Program-made: the position numbers and the translations under genes | From: an uncultured bacterium | GTDB taxonomy: Bacteria; Acidobacteriota; Thermoanaerobaculia; Multivoradales; JAHEKO01 | NCBI GenBank assembly: GCA_938016625.1 | Contig: CALILB010000159.1 | Location: 1-5,205 of the forward strand | Direction: 5' to 3' | Length of the DNA stretch: 5,205 nucleotides | Part shown: piece after piece, positions 1 through 5,205 of the stretch | Layout of the letters: every line of letters starts with the position of its first letter | How positions within the stretch are numbered: the stretch's first letter is position 1 | Notes under the pieces: model-generated | What the model was told of the DNA's origin: nothing | Seen by the model: the letters and a program-made list of their open reading frames with translations, nothing else | Database searches by the model: none

Positions 1-655
1 TCTGGAGGCGTTGGAACAAGATCGGTTCGATGTCTTACCGGCACCGGTCTTTGCCAAAGGATTTCTGCGGCAGTACGCAACCTATGTCGGGCTGAAACCC
101 GATGATGTCGTCAATTCCTATCTCAATGCTCTCCAGGAGCAGGAGCCACAAGAAGAGGAGCCCCTGCGAAGCGATGGCCGCCAGACCTCATGGGAGTGGG
201 CCTCCGGGCTCCTTCTAGCGCTGCTCGTAGTCGCCCTGCTGGCCCTGGTCGCATTTCTCGCTTTCTATGCGGAGCGTCGGCGGGGCGGGGCCGATGAGAC
301 ACCACCACCGATAGCGGCGCCACCTGTCGAGGCGACTCCAGGGCCGACGTCTGCCGCGGCCACCCCCGATGCGCCGCTTGATGTCCCGCTGCTGGTGACG
401 ATGGAATTCACCGGAAACTGTTGGGTGGAGGCTGTTGTCGACGACGGGCGTCGCCTGAGTGAGCTCCACGTGCAGGGGGAGTCTCTGAGGATCGAGGCCG
501 AGCAGGTCGTGCGTTTGACCCTCGACCGTCCCGACGCTGTTCGGATCGAGGTCAACGGTGAGGACTTCGAGATGCCGGAAGCGTCGGACGAGGTGGTCAG
601 CCAGGTCGAGATTGCGGTGGACGGTTACCTGCCTCCCGAACAGGATGAGGAGTGA
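1..655 (+). CDS. rodZ: RodZ-like membrane protein, 5' end cut off
   Basis: C-terminal part of a RodZ-type protein; the reading frame is open to the left edge (codons CTG GAG GCG at 2-10), so the TTG at 11 is internal rather than the start. The visible N-terminus (about 11-125) matches the end of the RodZ helix-turn-helix domain, with the LEALE...LPAPVF and GFLRQYA motifs. An acidic stretch follows, then one hydrophobic membrane segment (codons 203-268), a Pro/Ala/Thr-rich linker (about 290-380) and a beta-rich C-terminal domain of the DUF4115 type (about 385-625). In characterised bacteria RodZ binds MreB in the cytoplasm and links it to the periplasmic wall-synthesis machinery; some homologues are less well defined. 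It is the first visible gene of a four-gene operon, and its TGA overlaps the next start by 4 bases. Odd point: the segment before the membrane helix is acidic while RRR follows it. Family assignment is firm; function as a true MreB partner is inferred. Confidence 0.88.
   Translation, partial: LEALEQDRFDVLPAPVFAKGFLRQYATYVGLKPDDVVNSYLNALQEQEPQEEEPLRSDGRQTSWEWASGLLLALLVVALLALVAFLAFYAERRRGGADETPPPIAAPPVEATPGPTSAAATPDAPLDVPLLVTMEFTGNCWVEAVVDDGRRLSELHVQGESLRIEAEQVVRLTLDRPDAVRIEVNGEDFEMPEASDEVVSQVEIAVDGYLPPEQDEE
642..645 (+). promoter_or_regulatory. Ribosome binding site for the GTG start at 652
   Basis: AGGA lies 6 bases before the GTG and inside the last codons of the RodZ-like gene. Together with the 4-base GTGA overlap it supports the GTG at 652 as the start and suggests translational coupling. 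Confidence 0.5.
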
Positions 656-1680
656 ACACCAAAGACCAGAGTGAGTCGCTTGTCGAGGAAGTCCTAGCCG
701 GTCGCAATCGAGAGCTCCAGGTTCTGGCCGCCCAGGGGCTGGTTCCCCTCCCACCGGACACCCTGATCCCGCTGCAGATAAAGCTGGCCCTGTCCGACGA
801 CCAGGAGCTCGCCGGATTGGCGGACGCCGCTCTTGTAGAGCTCGATCCGACGCTGGTGGCCCAGGTCATGGAGGACCAGGGTGACAAGGATAGCTTGACC
901 TACCTCGCCCGGACCTCCGAGCATCCCTTGCTTCTCGAGACCATCATCCGCCACCGGCAATCCTCACCGGAGACTCTCAAGGTCATCGCCAAGAGAGCCT
1001 CTCCCGATCTCCAGGAGATCCTGCTCCTGAGGCAGGATATGATCATCGAAGATCCCACGGTTCTGGAGGTGTTGGAAGAGAATCCGGAGCTCAGTACCTA
1101 CTCGAGCCGGAGGGTAGGTGAATACCGTCAGCACCTGCTGTTCCGAAAGAAGATCCTCGAGGAGCTGCCGGTCGAAGAGGAGATCGAGGAGGTCACCAAC
1201 GAAGAGGTCCTTGCCGCCATCGACAAGGTCCGCCAGGAGATCGAGCCGGCGGGCGACGAGGAAGACCTCACCGGTCTCACCGAGGTCCAGATCCGGGCGC
1301 TGCCGGTCAAGATCCGGATGAAGCTGGCGCGGCACGCCGGCCGAACGATGAGAAACATCCTCGTGCGAGACAAGAATCCCCTGGTAGCGAGAACGGTCAT
1401 GCTCGAGAGCATGATGACCGACAGCGAGTTGGAGCTGGTCGCCGGTAGCCGTTCGGTGGTCGACGATGTCTTTCAGATCATCGGCCGAAACGAAAGGTGG
1501 TTGCAGAAATATCCGGTTATTGTCGCTTTGGCCAAGAACCCCCGTGTCAACATCGGTGTCGCTGTGCGTCTGGTGCCTCGGTTGTCGGTGCGGGACCTGC
1601 GGGCCTTGCGCAGGGACTACAATGTCTCTCAACAGGTGCGCCGGACTGCCGACCGTTTGTATAAAATCAAGCGCGTCTGA
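652..1680 (+). CDS. Uncharacterised alpha-helical repeat protein
   Basis: A 342-residue protein that I cannot name. It has no signal peptide or membrane segment, so it is probably cytoplasmic. It appears almost wholly helical, with HEAT/LRV-like units marked by recurring hydrophobic patterns and NP turns. A strongly acidic linker (about residues 168-215, including EEEIEEV) separates two helical halves. Residues 85-148 and 237-300 can be aligned with each other, suggesting an internal duplication. The C-terminal 120 or so residues (ILVRDKNPLVA, then ALAKNP, then RLVPRLSVRDLRAL) resemble a conserved uncharacterised family that I recall from Deltaproteobacteria and Acidobacteria. The GTG start is chosen because it overlaps the upstream TGA (GTGA) and lies 6 bases after AGGA at 642-645. 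The position between a RodZ-like protein and a J-domain protein suggests a scaffold or adaptor role, but this is only inference. Confidence 0.85.
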   Translation: MNTKDQSESLVEEVLAGRNRELQVLAAQGLVPLPPDTLIPLQIKLALSDDQELAGLADAALVELDPTLVAQVMEDQGDKDSLTYLARTSEHPLLLETIIRHRQSSPETLKVIAKRASPDLQEILLLRQDMIIEDPTVLEVLEENPELSTYSSRRVGEYRQHLLFRKKILEELPVEEEIEEVTNEEVLAAIDKVRQEIEPAGDEEDLTGLTEVQIRALPVKIRMKLARHAGRTMRNILVRDKNPLVARTVMLESMMTDSELELVAGSRSVVDDVFQIIGRNERWLQKYPVIVALAKNPRVNIGVAVRLVPRLSVRDLRALRRDYNVSQQVRRTADRLYKIKRV

Positions 1681-1691
1681 CCGGAAAGTCC

Positions 1692-2336
1692 ATGAGCGAA
1701 GACTATTACCATATTTTGGGGCTGCCCCAGAACGCCACTACCAAGCAGATCCGGGAGCGCTTTCTGGAGCTGGCGAGGGAGCGCCATCCCGACCGCTATC
1801 AGGGGGAAGGCAAGGCCCAGATCGAAGCGGATTTTCAGGCCATCACCGAGGCCTTCAATCATTTGAGCGACCCGGAGCGGCGGCGGGAGTACGATCTGAA
1901 TCTCGTTCGGCCCGGGGGCGAGGGGGGTGAGACCCAGGCTGCTCAGATCGCCCAGGCGTACGTCAAAAGGGGAGTCAAGGCTTACAAGGCCAAGAACTAT
2001 CTGGAGGCGGCCGAGAACTTCGACCGTGCGACGCAGGAGAACCCCTCGGATGCCCAGGCCTGGCACTACCTTGCTCTGGCGGCCAGCCGGCGACGGGCGT
2101 GGATGTCACGGGCGGCCGAGGCGAGCGCCCGCGCCTGTGAGCTGGCGCCGATGGAGGTCGGTTACCTCAAACTGGCGGGCAAGCTCTTTGCGCAGCTCGG
2201 TCAATCCACCAAGGCCGAGCGCTACTACTCCGAGGCCCTGACCTGGGGTGGAGAGGATCCGGAGATCCAGGCCGCGATCGACGAGCTCAAAAAGGGCAAG
2301 AAACCCAAAACAGGCTTCTTTGGAAGAGGCGAGTGA
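1692..2336 (+). CDS. J-domain protein with TPR repeats (DnaJ-like co-chaperone)
   Basis: A 214-residue protein with an N-terminal J domain (about residues 4-69), including the DYYHILGL opening, the HPD triad at 32-34 that stimulates DnaK/Hsp70 ATPase, and the closing DPERRREYD motif. A Gly/Glu-rich hinge (74-80) leads into about three TPR-like helix pairs (about 85-190), the first containing YVKRGVKAYKAKNYLEAAENF. The Lys-rich tail ends in GFFGRGE. There is no zinc-finger region and no DnaJ C-terminal substrate domain, so this is a class III (type C) J-protein rather than housekeeping DnaJ. No membrane segment is present. The TPR part probably selects a client protein that DnaK then acts on; the client is unknown, but the operon partners are candidates. 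The ATG sits 11 bases after the previous stop with a weak GGAAAG ribosome site at 1683-1688. Its stop overlaps the phosphatase start by 4 bases. Confidence 0.92.
   Translation: MSEDYYHILGLPQNATTKQIRERFLELARERHPDRYQGEGKAQIEADFQAITEAFNHLSDPERRREYDLNLVRPGGEGGETQAAQIAQAYVKRGVKAYKAKNYLEAAENFDRATQENPSDAQAWHYLALAASRRRAWMSRAAEASARACELAPMEVGYLKLAGKLFAQLGQSTKAERYYSEALTWGGEDPEIQAAIDELKKGKKPKTGFFGRGE
2322..2329 (+). promoter_or_regulatory. Ribosome binding site for the phosphatase gene
   Basis: GGAAGAGG lies within the end of the J-domain gene, 3 bases before the GTG at 2333 and 9 bases before the in-frame GTG at 2339. The spacing slightly favours 2339, while the stop-start overlap favours 2333. The choice changes only two residues. 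Confidence 0.5.
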
Positions 2337-3097
2337 CCGTGTCGGTCAAAGCCTGTGGACTATCGGATGTGGGGCAGTCTCGCTCCCACAACGAGGACTG
2401 CTTTGCCATCGACGCCGACCACGGGCTGTTTCTGGTGGCCGATGGGATGGGTGGACATGGTCATGGCGAGGTGGCCTCCCAGCTGGCAGTCGAGGCCATT
2501 CGGAACGCCATGCTGGAAAACGATGCCCGGCCCGCCGGCGGGAATTCCCCATCGGCGGAGGGAATCCGACCCCACGCAGCCCGCCTTGCCGCCGCCTTCC
2601 GTGAGGCGCACAACAAGGTGGTCCATGCCATGCGCGAGGACAGCACTCTGCTCGGTATGGGTACCACTGCGGTTGGCTGTGCGATCCACGATGAGATCGC
2701 CGCCTTTGCCCATGTAGGGGACAGCCGGGCCTACCGGCTGCGCGATGACGATCTGGAGCTCGTTACCGAGGACCACACCTGGGTCAACGAACAGGTCATG
2801 GCGGGGTATCTCTCGGCGGATCAGGCCAGGTCACATCCGCTCAAGAGCGTGGTGACACGAGCCATCGGCGGCGACCGGGAAATCGCGGTCGACGTACGTG
2901 AGATCGAGGTCCGTGACGGCGATGTCTATCTTCTTTGTAGCGATGGTTTGAACACCATGCTCAGCGACCGGGACATCCACGACCACCTGGCGGCCGACGG
3001 CACCCTGGAAGAGATGTGTCACCGACTGGTGGATGCGGCCAACGAGCGCGGCGGTCTGGACAACATCACCGTGCTGGTCATGGCCATAGGTCGCTAA
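2333..3097 (+). CDS. PP2C-family Ser/Thr protein phosphatase
   Basis: A 254-residue, stand-alone PPM/PP2C phosphatase of the PrpC/Stp1 size class, predicted to dephosphorylate phospho-Ser/Thr proteins in the cytoplasm using two Mn/Mg ions. All hallmark motifs are visible: SRSHNED with E21-D22, VADGMGG with D37-G38, GMGTT at 108-112, GDSRAY with D130, TEDHTWV, LCSDGL with D204, and GGLDNIT with D243-N244. It should therefore be catalytically intact. No sensor, membrane segment or extra domain is attached. A short Gly/Pro/Ser-rich insertion (about residues 63-80) follows the first helix. Enzymes of this class usually oppose Hanks-type kinases, but none is encoded in the window. The GTG at 2333 overlaps the upstream stop; a second in-frame GTG at 2339 is better spaced from the GGAAGAGG site and could be the true start, two residues shorter. 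This is the last gene of the operon. Confidence 0.95.
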   Translation: MTVSVKACGLSDVGQSRSHNEDCFAIDADHGLFLVADGMGGHGHGEVASQLAVEAIRNAMLENDARPAGGNSPSAEGIRPHAARLAAAFREAHNKVVHAMREDSTLLGMGTTAVGCAIHDEIAAFAHVGDSRAYRLRDDDLELVTEDHTWVNEQVMAGYLSADQARSHPLKSVVTRAIGGDREIAVDVREIEVRDGDVYLLCSDGLNTMLSDRDIHDHLAADGTLEEMCHRLVDAANERGGLDNITVLVMAIGR

Positions 3098-3101
3098 GAG
3101 C

Positions 3102-4214
3102 TCAACCTCCGTATCGGTACCCCTGGCGGGCCCGCACGACAAAACTCGGGTTGCGCGTCTTGACCGTGACGCGGCTGTATCCGGACTCTCCTGCAGGACG
3201 CTCCGAGCTGTAGCTGAGCAGGTAGTAGCCGCTGTTGTCATCGACAACCTCACGCAGCGGGTCGTTGAAATTCGCAAAATTGAAGTAGTAGGTACCCCCG
3301 GTGTCGGCCGAGAGCAGACTCAAGGCATTGCCCATCGTCGCCATCTCTTCGGTCTCCTGGTTCAGGTTCTTGACCCAGGAGATGGAGTAGACCGCGACAT
3401 TGCTGTCATTTAGCGCCTCGACCATGGGGGCGAAGTAGCGCTGGTCGGGATAATAGGTACCCACATCGTTGAGCTCGCCGAACCCGATACTGAACAGCAT
3501 CAGATTCTTCCGACCGGTGATGTAGCCGGCGGCCTCGCCGGTGAGTCGGAGACCACTGTAGATCCGCCTTCTACTCTGCTTGTTGAGCTCTTTGCCCTGG
3601 GGGAGATTCTTTCTCAGCGATGGTCCGCGCGTGTTGTCGAGCTCCTGGCGAGAGGGCCAATTAGCGCCCGGATCCTTGCCCTTGGCGACGCTGGTCAGGG
3701 CGTCCTGCAGGGCTTGCTTGTTGGTGCTGAAATCCTGATGGACTTTCAACTTGACGTCGTAGCTCAGAACCGCCACCCAATCGCTGGGCAGCAGCTCGTA
3801 GTCGACCCATTGACGCACCCAGCGGATGGCGTCCAGCTCATCGGTCGTCAGCGTCGGATCGGAGTAGCGCTGGTCGTGAAAGAAGAGGATGAAATAGCGA
3901 TCGACCGGTACCTCCTCGGGGGCCACTCCGAGCCGTTCGGCGGCAGAGGCCGAGTCCAGAAAGCGCCGGTTGCTGTAGAAGGTTGCCGAAGTGATGTCGA
4001 TCGGATCTCCTTCGTCTTCGACGATGAAATCTTCGGGCTGGAGGCCCAGGATGGCATTGCCGGAGCCGTCGGTGACCAACACATCGAGGAGCACTTCGGT
4101 GACCTCCAACTCGCCGCGGAACTCGGCCTGGGGCTCCTCCTGGGCTGCCAGTGGAAGGGCCAAGAGGGTAGCGAGTGTCAGGGTGAAGAGGAGAGAGGTG
4201 GATTGGGTGCGCAT
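3102..4214 (-). CDS. Exported VWFA-related protein of acidobacterial type
   Basis: A 370-residue protein with a Sec signal peptide (R2, hydrophobic stretch about 8-22, likely cleavage after LPLAA at 24). No lipobox cysteine or second membrane helix is seen, so it is predicted to be periplasmic or secreted. An N-terminal beta domain (about 35-80) has the family pattern VTDGSGNAILGL followed by PEDFIVEDEG. A von Willebrand A-like alpha/beta fold spans about 105-340, with RYFILFFHD as its first strand, DWVAVLSYD as a second and NLMLFSIGFGE as a third. The tail, GYYLLSYSSE to VRARQGYRYGG, is typical of the TIGR03436-type acidobacterial family. The canonical MIDAS DxSxS is absent and is replaced by HDQRYSD at 113-119. 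Family function is unknown; adhesion or protein interaction is a guess from the VWA fold. The start is supported by AAGGAG 8 bases upstream. The gene converges on the phosphatase gene. Confidence 0.85.
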   Translation of the reverse strand: MRTQSTSLLFTLTLATLLALPLAAQEEPQAEFRGELEVTEVLLDVLVTDGSGNAILGLQPEDFIVEDEGDPIDITSATFYSNRRFLDSASAAERLGVAPEEVPVDRYFILFFHDQRYSDPTLTTDELDAIRWVRQWVDYELLPSDWVAVLSYDVKLKVHQDFSTNKQALQDALTSVAKGKDPGANWPSRQELDNTRGPSLRKNLPQGKELNKQSRRRIYSGLRLTGEAAGYITGRKNLMLFSIGFGELNDVGTYYPDQRYFAPMVEALNDSNVAVYSISWVKNLNQETEEMATMGNALSLLSADTGGTYYFNFANFNDPLREVVDDNSGYYLLSYSSERPAGESGYSRVTVKTRNPSFVVRARQGYRYGG

Positions 4215-4222
4215 GAGATGGA

Positions 4223-4228
4223 CTCCTT
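4223..4228 (-). promoter_or_regulatory. Strong Shine-Dalgarno for the VWFA-related gene
   Basis: On the minus strand AAGGAG lies 8 bases upstream of the ATG at 4214. It is the best ribosome site in the window and fixes the start directly in front of a clean signal peptide. Confidence 0.75.
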
Positions 4229-4270
4229 CTGATTCCTACATTTGGTGCCGATTCTGAGTATCGGTGGACC

Positions 4271-4279
4271 ACTCTAGCA
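4271..4279 (-). promoter_or_regulatory. Candidate extended -10 promoter element for the VWFA-related gene
   Basis: The minus strand reads TGCTAGAGT, which fits the extended -10 form TGnTAnnnT with 4 of 6 matches to TATAAT. Transcription would begin near 4264, giving a leader of about 50 bases before the ATG. No convincing -35 box is seen at 16-18 bases, as is common for extended -10 promoters. The 204-base gap to the upstream fad gene makes a separate promoter plausible, but the call rests on one short motif. Confidence 0.3.
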
Positions 4280-4297
4280 AAAGCCGGGCCATCGGCT
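4279..4297 (-). terminator. Weak hairpin plus short T run, possible terminator of the fad gene
   Basis: The minus strand carries AGCCG, a 6-base loop, CGGCT and then three more T. The stem is only 5 base pairs and the T run is short. It lies about 120 bases after the fad stop codon and just upstream of the candidate -10 element. It could end fad transcription weakly or be a chance inverted repeat. Confidence 0.2.
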
Positions 4298-4418
4298 GTC
4301 GGTCGGTTGTACGTCGCGAGTTCATTAGGAGATGGTCTTTCTGCGGAACAGTTGCCTCTCACAGACCCGAGATGCCCAGGGGACGACTCCGACCGCGATT
4401 CTGGACAGTCTCCGGCGG

Positions 4419-5205
4419 TCAAGCGAAATACTTGTAGAAACCACCCCCATTGGCGGCGGCCGTGACCGCGGTCGACGGCTCGAATCGCTCTCCCACCTCC
4501 TCGGCCAGCTCCGCCATGGTCGCTACCAGCTCACCCAGTCCCTGCTGGTCGGCCCAGCGGCACAGACCACCCCGAAAGGGAGGAAACCCGATACCCATGA
4601 TCATGGCGAGGTCCAGCTTGCCGGGGCTGGCGACGACACTCTCTTCGAGACAGCGGGCGGCCTCGTTGACCATCGGTAGGACCATCCGCTCGACGAGCCT
4701 TGTCGGCTCCGTCGGCACGGTGTCCGGTGCCAGACCCAGGCGGTCATAGACCTCCGTGTCCGGCTGCGTTCGCTTGCCCTTCTCATATAGATAAAGACCC
4801 GCTCCGGTTTTGGACCCGAGCCGGCCGCTCTCCGACAGCGGGCCCAGCCAGTCGGGGCGAGGCAACCGGTCACCAAAGGCTTCACCGAGGATATTTGAGA
4901 CCTTGGTGGCGACGTCGAGCCCCACCTCGTCGGCCAGCGCCATCGGACCCATCGGCATTCCCCAGTCTGTCATGGCCTGGTCGATCTCCTCGATCCGGTG
5001 CCCTTCGTCCAGCAGCCACATGGCTTCGGTCATATAGAACGAAAGCAGCCGGTTGACGAGAAATCCCGGTCCATCTTTGACCACGACGGCCGTCTTGCCG
5101 AGACGGCGGGAGAACTCGGCCACCGCGGCGACGACTTCGGGTGCTGTTTGCGGGCCGGCGATGACCTCCACCAGCGGCATCTTGTGGACCGGGTTGAAGA
5201 AGTGC
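4419..5205 (-). CDS. fadB/fadJ: 3-hydroxyacyl-CoA dehydrogenase of FadB/FadJ type, N-terminus cut off
   Basis: C-terminal 261 residues of a fatty-acid beta-oxidation enzyme that oxidises L-3-hydroxyacyl-CoA to 3-ketoacyl-CoA with NAD+. The frame is open to the right edge, so the ATG at 5180 is internal. The first visible residues, HFFNPVHKMPLVEVI, hold the catalytic His (5202-5204) and its Glu partner 12 residues later (5166-5168), the same spacing as H450 and E462 of E. coli FadB. The C-terminal dehydrogenase domain follows (GPGFLVNRLL, then GMPMGPMALADEVGLD), then a second, degenerate copy (VLPMVNEAARCLEE, then GIGFPPFRGG). Two copies are characteristic of the multifunctional alpha subunit, which carries enoyl-CoA hydratase at its N-terminus. 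That part lies outside the window, so hydratase presence and the choice between FadB and FadJ cannot be settled. No thiolase gene follows it downstream, as one does in a fadBA operon; it could lie upstream. Confidence 0.93.
   Translation of the reverse strand, partial: HFFNPVHKMPLVEVIAGPQTAPEVVAAVAEFSRRLGKTAVVVKDGPGFLVNRLLSFYMTEAMWLLDEGHRIEEIDQAMTDWGMPMGPMALADEVGLDVATKVSNILGEAFGDRLPRPDWLGPLSESGRLGSKTGAGLYLYEKGKRTQPDTEVYDRLGLAPDTVPTEPTRLVERMVLPMVNEAARCLEESVVASPGKLDLAMIMGIGFPPFRGGLCRWADQQGLGELVATMAELAEEVGERFEPSTAVTAAANGGGFYKYFA

Noticed and set aside
11..13. TTG as the start of the RodZ-like gene
   Set aside because: The frame continues open to the left edge and the residues before it (LEA) continue the conserved LEALE motif of the RodZ helix-turn-helix domain, so the gene is truncated by the window.
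215..754. Minus-strand open frame opposite the RodZ-like gene
   Set aside because: It lies opposite a recognised gene, is rich in Arg and Gly in the way of shadow frames, and shows no domain.
964..1632. Long open frame on the minus strand opposite the repeat protein
   Set aside because: It is an antisense shadow in GC-rich coding DNA; it is composition-biased, has no recognisable domain, and the plus-strand gene is well supported by its operon context.
3098..3103. GAGCTC palindrome at the convergent junction
   Set aside because: A 6-base palindrome occurs often by chance; there is no T run or longer stem beyond the imperfect repeat reported separately.
3714..4232. Plus-strand open frame opposite the VWFA-related gene
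   Set aside because: The minus strand holds a signal peptide, strong ribosome site and family motifs; the plus-strand frame has none of these.
3838..4422. Second minus-strand frame overlapping the VWFA gene and the intergenic region
   Set aside because: It is rich in Arg, Pro and Ser, has no domain, and overlaps a well-supported gene in another frame; I see no evidence for overlapping coding.
4332..4679. Plus-strand open frame starting in the 4215-4418 gap
   Set aside because: Most of it lies opposite the recognised fad gene and it has no clear ribosome site or family motif.

Overview
The window looks like chromosomal DNA from a GC-rich Gram-negative bacterium, most likely a member of the Acidobacteriota. 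The main pointer is the minus-strand secreted protein at 3102-4214, which has the layout of the 'VWFA-related' family that is expanded in Acidobacteria. Neighbouring lineages such as Deltaproteobacteria-like groups cannot be excluded. There are six protein genes, two of them cut by the window edges. I see no RNA gene, mobile element, CRISPR array or phage gene.

Left block, 1-3097, plus strand: four tightly packed genes that read as one operon. They are the 3' part of a RodZ-like membrane protein, an uncharacterised alpha-helical repeat protein, a J-domain protein with TPR repeats, and a stand-alone PP2C-type Ser/Thr phosphatase. Two junctions are 4-base GTGA overlaps (652-655 and 2333-2336) and the third is an 11-base gap, so translational coupling is likely. 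The set combines a cell-shape or membrane anchor, two repeat scaffolds, a probable Hsp70 co-chaperone and a phosphatase. A shared role in envelope or morphogenesis signalling is an inference; no kinase or MreB gene lies inside the window.

Right block, 3102-5205, minus strand: the C-terminal part of a FadB/FadJ-type fatty-acid beta-oxidation protein (upstream in transcription), a 204-base intergenic stretch with a candidate extended -10 promoter, and the exported VWFA-related protein. The latter converges on the phosphatase gene with only 4 bases between the stop codons. The two blocks show no obvious functional link.

The points most worth a second look are the four-gene operon, the unknown repeat protein with an apparent internal duplication, the VWFA-like protein without a canonical metal-binding DxSxS motif, and the charge pattern around the RodZ-like membrane segment, which runs against the positive-inside rule.
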